DNA of 64,000 nt, taken from the NCBI RefSeq assembly GCF_011440275.1, contig NZ_JAAOIV010000007.1, positions 62,001 to 126,000 on the forward strand. Direction: 5' to 3'. Shown here one piece after another: positions 61,260-64,000 of the stretch. How positions within the stretch are numbered: position 1 is the first letter of the stretch; each line of letters opens with the position of its first letter. The translations under genes were made by a program, and so were the position numbers. A model generated the notes under the pieces. That model did no database searches, was not told the DNA's origin, and worked only from the letters and a program-made list of their open reading frames with translations. The DNA is from Metallococcus carri. GTDB taxonomy: Bacteria > Actinomycetota > Actinomycetes > Actinomycetales > Dermatophilaceae.

Positions 61260-62780
61260 ATGACCAACTCGACCGAGCCCGCGCAGTCCGAGGCCACCAC
61301 GTCCGCGGGTCAGCACACGCGCTCCGAGGCGACGTCCGCCGGCCAGCCCGCGCAGTCCGAGGCCACACGGGCCGCCGGGCGGCGGGTGCACGCCTTCACC
61401 GACGACGCGCTCGGCGACCTCGACGCGACCGGCGTTGCCGCGGCCATCCGCGATGGAAGCATCAGCGCGGCCGAAGCCGTCGGTGCCGCCATCGCCCGCA
61501 GCGCCGCGGTCGAAGGCGAGCTGCACGGCCTGGTGCGCGACGACTTCGACCGGGCCCGCCGCCGTGCGAGCGAACCGCGGCCCGGAGCGTTCAGCGGGGT
61601 GCCGTCGGCGTTGAAGGACAATGTGCACGTCGCGGGCCTGGCGATGACCGAGGGCTCGGCGGCCTTCCCGACCACCCCGGTCGCGAAGGACGACGCGCTG
61701 GTGCAGCAGTTCCTCGGCACCGGGTTGATCCCGATCGGCACCACCACGATGCCGGAGTTCGGCTGGACCGCGAGCACCGAAACGTTGCGCGGCGACACGC
61801 ACAACCCGTGGCACACCGGTTATTCGTCGGGCGGCAGCTCGGGCGGATCGGCGGCCTATGTCGCCGCCGGCGTCGTGCCGATCGCGCACGGCAATGACGG
61901 CGGCGGCTCGATCCGCATCCCGGCGTCCGCGTGCGGGCTGGTGGGACTCAAACCCACTCGCGGCCGGCTGCGCACCCCCGAAGCGGACCGCACGATGCCG
62001 GTGCGCATCGTCAGCAATTCCGTGCTCGCCCGATCGGTGCGCGATGTCGCCGGCTTCTTCGCCGACGCCGAACGCAGCTACCGCAATCGCACGCTGCCCC
62101 CGATCGGCCTGGTGGACCGCCCGACCCAGCGTCGCCTGCGCGTCGGGCTGATGCTCGACTCGCCGGCCGCGCCGCCGACCGACCCAGTCGTGCGTGCCGG
62201 TGTCGAGGACTTCGGCCGCCTGCTTGAGTCGCTCGGTCACACCGTCGAGCCGTATGCCGCCCCGGTGCCGGAGTTCTTCGCCGACGACTTCGCGTCCTAT
62301 TGGCGGTTGTTGGCACTGCTCGGATCGCGGATGGGCCGGCAGATGTTCGGCGAGGGTTTCGACCGCAGCAAGCTCGAACCGCTCACCGACTATCTCGCCT
62401 CCGATGGGTTGCGGACACTAGCGAAGGCGCCGGTCTTCCTGCCGCGACTGCTCGCCTCCTCGGCCGCCTCACGGTTGGCCTTCCGGCGCGGCCCGGATCT
62501 GGTCCTCACGCCGGTGCTGACGCAGGCGACGCCGCAGCTTGGTTTCCTCGGCGCGGATGTCGACCCCGCGGTGCACTTTCAACGGCTGCTCGACCTCTGT
62601 GGGTTCACTCCGCTGGCCAATGCGTCTGGTGGACCGGCGATCTCACTGCCGGCCGGCCAGAACGCCGACGGGGTGCCCTTCGGGGCGATGCTGTCGGCGA
62701 CCCACGGCGCCGAACGGTTGCTGCTCGAGGTGGCGCTGCAGGTCGAGGCTGCACGACCGTTTCCGCGCATTCAGGACTGA
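61260..62780 (+). CDS. Amidase-signature family hydrolase
   Basis: A 506-residue amidase. The Ser-cisSer-Lys triad regions are visible: [16 protein letters not shown] with the Lys, and [19 protein letters not shown] with both Ser. [20 protein letters not shown] completes the signature. The first 40 residues are a low-complexity repeat ([10 protein letters not shown]-like units) absent from typical amidases, so the true start might be further in. Substrate unknown. It follows the 21-bp repeat block. Confidence 0.9.
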   Translation: MTNSTEPAQSEATTSAGQHTRSEATSAGQPAQSEATRAAGRRVHAFTDDALGDLDATGVAAAIRDGSISAAEAVGAAIARSAAVEGELHGLVRDDFDRARRRASEPRPGAFSGVPSALKDNVHVAGLAMTEGSAAFPTTPVAKDDALVQQFLGTGLIPIGTTTMPEFGWTASTETLRGDTHNPWHTGYSSGGSSGGSAAYVAAGVVPIAHGNDGGGSIRIPASACGLVGLKPTRGRLRTPEADRTMPVRIVSNSVLARSVRDVAGFFADAERSYRNRTLPPIGLVDRPTQRRLRVGLMLDSPAAPPTDPVVRAGVEDFGRLLESLGHTVEPYAAPVPEFFADDFASYWRLLALLGSRMGRQMFGEGFDRSKLEPLTDYLASDGLRTLAKAPVFLPRLLASSAASRLAFRRGPDLVLTPVLTQATPQLGFLGADVDPAVHFQRLLDLCGFTPLANASGGPAISLPAGQNADGVPFGAMLSATHGAERLLLEVALQVEAARPFPRIQD

Positions 62781-62824
62781 GGCGTTTCGCGCAGGCGGGT
62801 TGCGTCGCCCGGTTCGTCCGCTCG

Positions 62825-63120
62825 AAATGCGTTGTGCTGCACGTGGTTTCGACGCGGGCTCCTGGTTTCGACGCGCTCCTCCGCTTCGCTCCCCCGCTTG
62901 CTCAACCATCGAGCGGAGCGGTGCTCAACCACCGGGTATGTGGGTTTCGACGCGGGCTCCTTCGTCGCGCTGCTCAGGACGACGCTCAACCACCGGGTAT
63001 GTGGGTTTCGACGCGCTCCTCCGCTTCGCTCCCCCGCTTGCCCTTCGACACGCGCTCCTTCGTCGCGCTGCTCAGGACGACGCTCAACCATCGAGGGGGA
63101 CGGTGCTCAACCGGCGGGGC
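62825..63120. repeat. Dispersed REP-like repeat cluster F
   Basis: About 300 non-coding bases between the amidase and the convergent amidohydrolase are made of tandem copies: TTTCGACGCGGGCTCC, TCCGCTTCGCTCCCCCGC, CGTCGCGCTGCTCAGGAC and GCTCAACCACCGGGTATGTG. This is the best-preserved cluster of the family in the window, and several sub-blocks are almost identical to one another. Confidence 0.8.
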
Positions 63121-63130
63121 TTCGTTGCGG

Positions 63131-64000
63131 TTAGGCGGTGAAGACGGACTCGCCACCGATGATCGTTTCCTGCACCGTGGCCTGCGCAATCGCGACCGGG
63201 TCGGTCTCGGCCACAGCGAACAGGTCGGTGTCGACGGCGATGAAGTCGGCCAGCTTGCCCGGTTCGAGCGTGCCCTTGCGCGCCTCGTCGCCCGCGGCAT
63301 ACGCAGCCCCGAGAGTGTGCGCCGAGAGAGCCTCGGCGAGCGTCACCCGTTCGTGCGGCTGCCACCCGCCCGGCGGTATGCCGTCGGCCCGCTGCCGGGT
63401 CACCGCCGCGTGCAAAGCCAGGAAGGGGTTGGGCGACTCCACGGGGGCGTCGGAGCCGAAGGCGAGCGGCACCCCGGCGTCGAGCACCGTGCGCCAGCCA
63501 TAGGACACGATGTCGTGCCCGGCGAGCAGCCAGTCCACGAGGTCCAGATCGCTCGTGCAATGCGTCGGCTGCATCGAGGCGACGACTCCGAGCCGGGCCA
63601 TTCGCGGGATATCGGCCGGGCGCAGGTGCTGGGCGTGCTCGATCCGCAACCGCAGCGAGGTGCCGGTCTCGGCCAGCACTCGCTCGTAGGCATCGAGCAC
63701 CGCCGCCGCGGCCGCGTCTCCGATCGCGTGCGTGGCCACCGACAACCCCGCGTCGACCGCGCGCCGGGTGAGGTCGTAGAGCTCCTCGGGTGACAGCGTC
63801 GCCAGCCCGCAGTTGTCGCCCTCGCCCGCGAACGGTGAGCTCATGTGCGAGGTGTGTGACCCGAGCGCACCGTCGCTGAACAGTTTCACCGGCCCGGTCC
63901 GCAACCGGTCGTCACCGTCGCCGGTGCGCCGCCCCTGCGCGATCGCGAGGTCGAGCGCCGGCTGGCGCACCGCCTTGGTGACACGCACGGCCAGGCCGCG
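63131..64000 (-). CDS. Amidohydrolase family protein, YtcJ-like (N terminus outside the window)
   Basis: The last 290 residues of a metal-dependent amidohydrolase are present and the frame runs open to the window edge. Recognisable parts are VKLFSDGALGSHTSHMSSPF, SVATHAIGDAAAAAVL, RIEHAQHLRPADI, FGSDAPVESPNPFLAL and the C-terminal GTLEPGKLADFIAVDTD. YtcJ-type proteins hydrolyse amide or formyl groups; substrate unknown. The first metal-binding HxH motif must lie beyond 64000. Confidence 0.9.
   Translation of the reverse strand, partial: RGLAVRVTKAVRQPALDLAIAQGRRTGDGDDRLRTGPVKLFSDGALGSHTSHMSSPFAGEGDNCGLATLSPEELYDLTRRAVDAGLSVATHAIGDAAAAAVLDAYERVLAETGTSLRLRIEHAQHLRPADIPRMARLGVVASMQPTHCTSDLDLVDWLLAGHDIVSYGWRTVLDAGVPLAFGSDAPVESPNPFLALHAAVTRQRADGIPPGGWQPHERVTLAEALSAHTLGAAYAAGDEARKGTLEPGKLADFIAVDTDLFAVAETDPVAIAQATVQETIIGGESVFTA

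Noticed and set aside
1-64000. tRNA, rRNA, insertion sequences and integrases
   Set aside because: I looked for CCA-ended cloverleaf patterns, rRNA signatures and DDE/tyrosine-recombinase proteins and saw none; a dedicated covariance search could still find a small RNA I missed.

Overview
The window is high-GC actinobacterial chromosome spanning the replication origin. From the oriC clusters, gene order runs leftward (minus strand) dnaA, dnaN, gnd, recF, a DciA/DUF721 gene and a membrane protein, with a likely gyrB start at the left edge. Rightward it runs rpmH, rnpA, yidD, yidC, jag, rsmG, parA, parB. This order, plus the minus-strand murJ, pseudokinase, sigM, anti-sigma, trxB, trxA block and an F420-dependent glucose-6-phosphate dehydrogenase, fits Actinomycetota. 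My guess is Micrococcales (Dermacoccaceae/Dermatophilaceae-like); the family-level guess is weak.

Layout. 1-13.2 kb: replication, segregation and membrane-insertion core. 13.5-24.5 kb: thioredoxin pair, SigM block, MurJ, a DUF6049 secreted/membrane protein, NUDIX and the CCA-adding enzyme. 24.6-28.5 kb: an inositol/sugar-type catabolic gene with a three-gene ABC importer. 28.7-31.7 kb: a P450 with its own PDR-type reductase and an IclR regulator. 31.7-41.3 kb: mixed accessory genes (glycosyltransferase, SDR, secreted metallophosphatase, LysR, Fgd, LLM oxidoreductase, M20 amidohydrolase), a VapBC pair with a gutted toxin, and another toxin-antitoxin-like pair.

41.5-51.8 kb: a CRISPR-Cas locus. 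A six-gene minus-strand operon (small HTH protein, Cas3 with C-terminal HD domain, small Cas8-like protein, Cas6e-like protein, Csb1/Cas7, Csb2/Cas5) runs straight into an array of 47 repeats. Effector genes are type I-G (formerly I-U), but the processing enzyme and the repeat geometry are type I-E-like. I see no cas1, cas2 or cas4 and almost no room for a leader. A relic second array with a different, classical I-E repeat sits at the far end. A lone CRISPR-repeat-like hairpin lies upstream of the cas promoter. I regard this hybrid, apparently adaptation-less locus as the most interesting system here.

51.9-60.9 kb: a tellurium-resistance-type (Ter) stress cluster: macrodomain hydrolase, TelA, a partner protein, three TerD paralogues, a TerD-associated protein invaded by dispersed repeats, a DUF475/TerC-like membrane protein, a HAD hydrolase and two phosphoribosyltransferases. 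60.9-64 kb: an exact 21-bp tandem repeat block that flips orientation, an amidase, a dispersed-repeat cluster and a partial amidohydrolase. Related dispersed repeats recur in five places, and the short motif GTATGNC looks strongly over-represented throughout.
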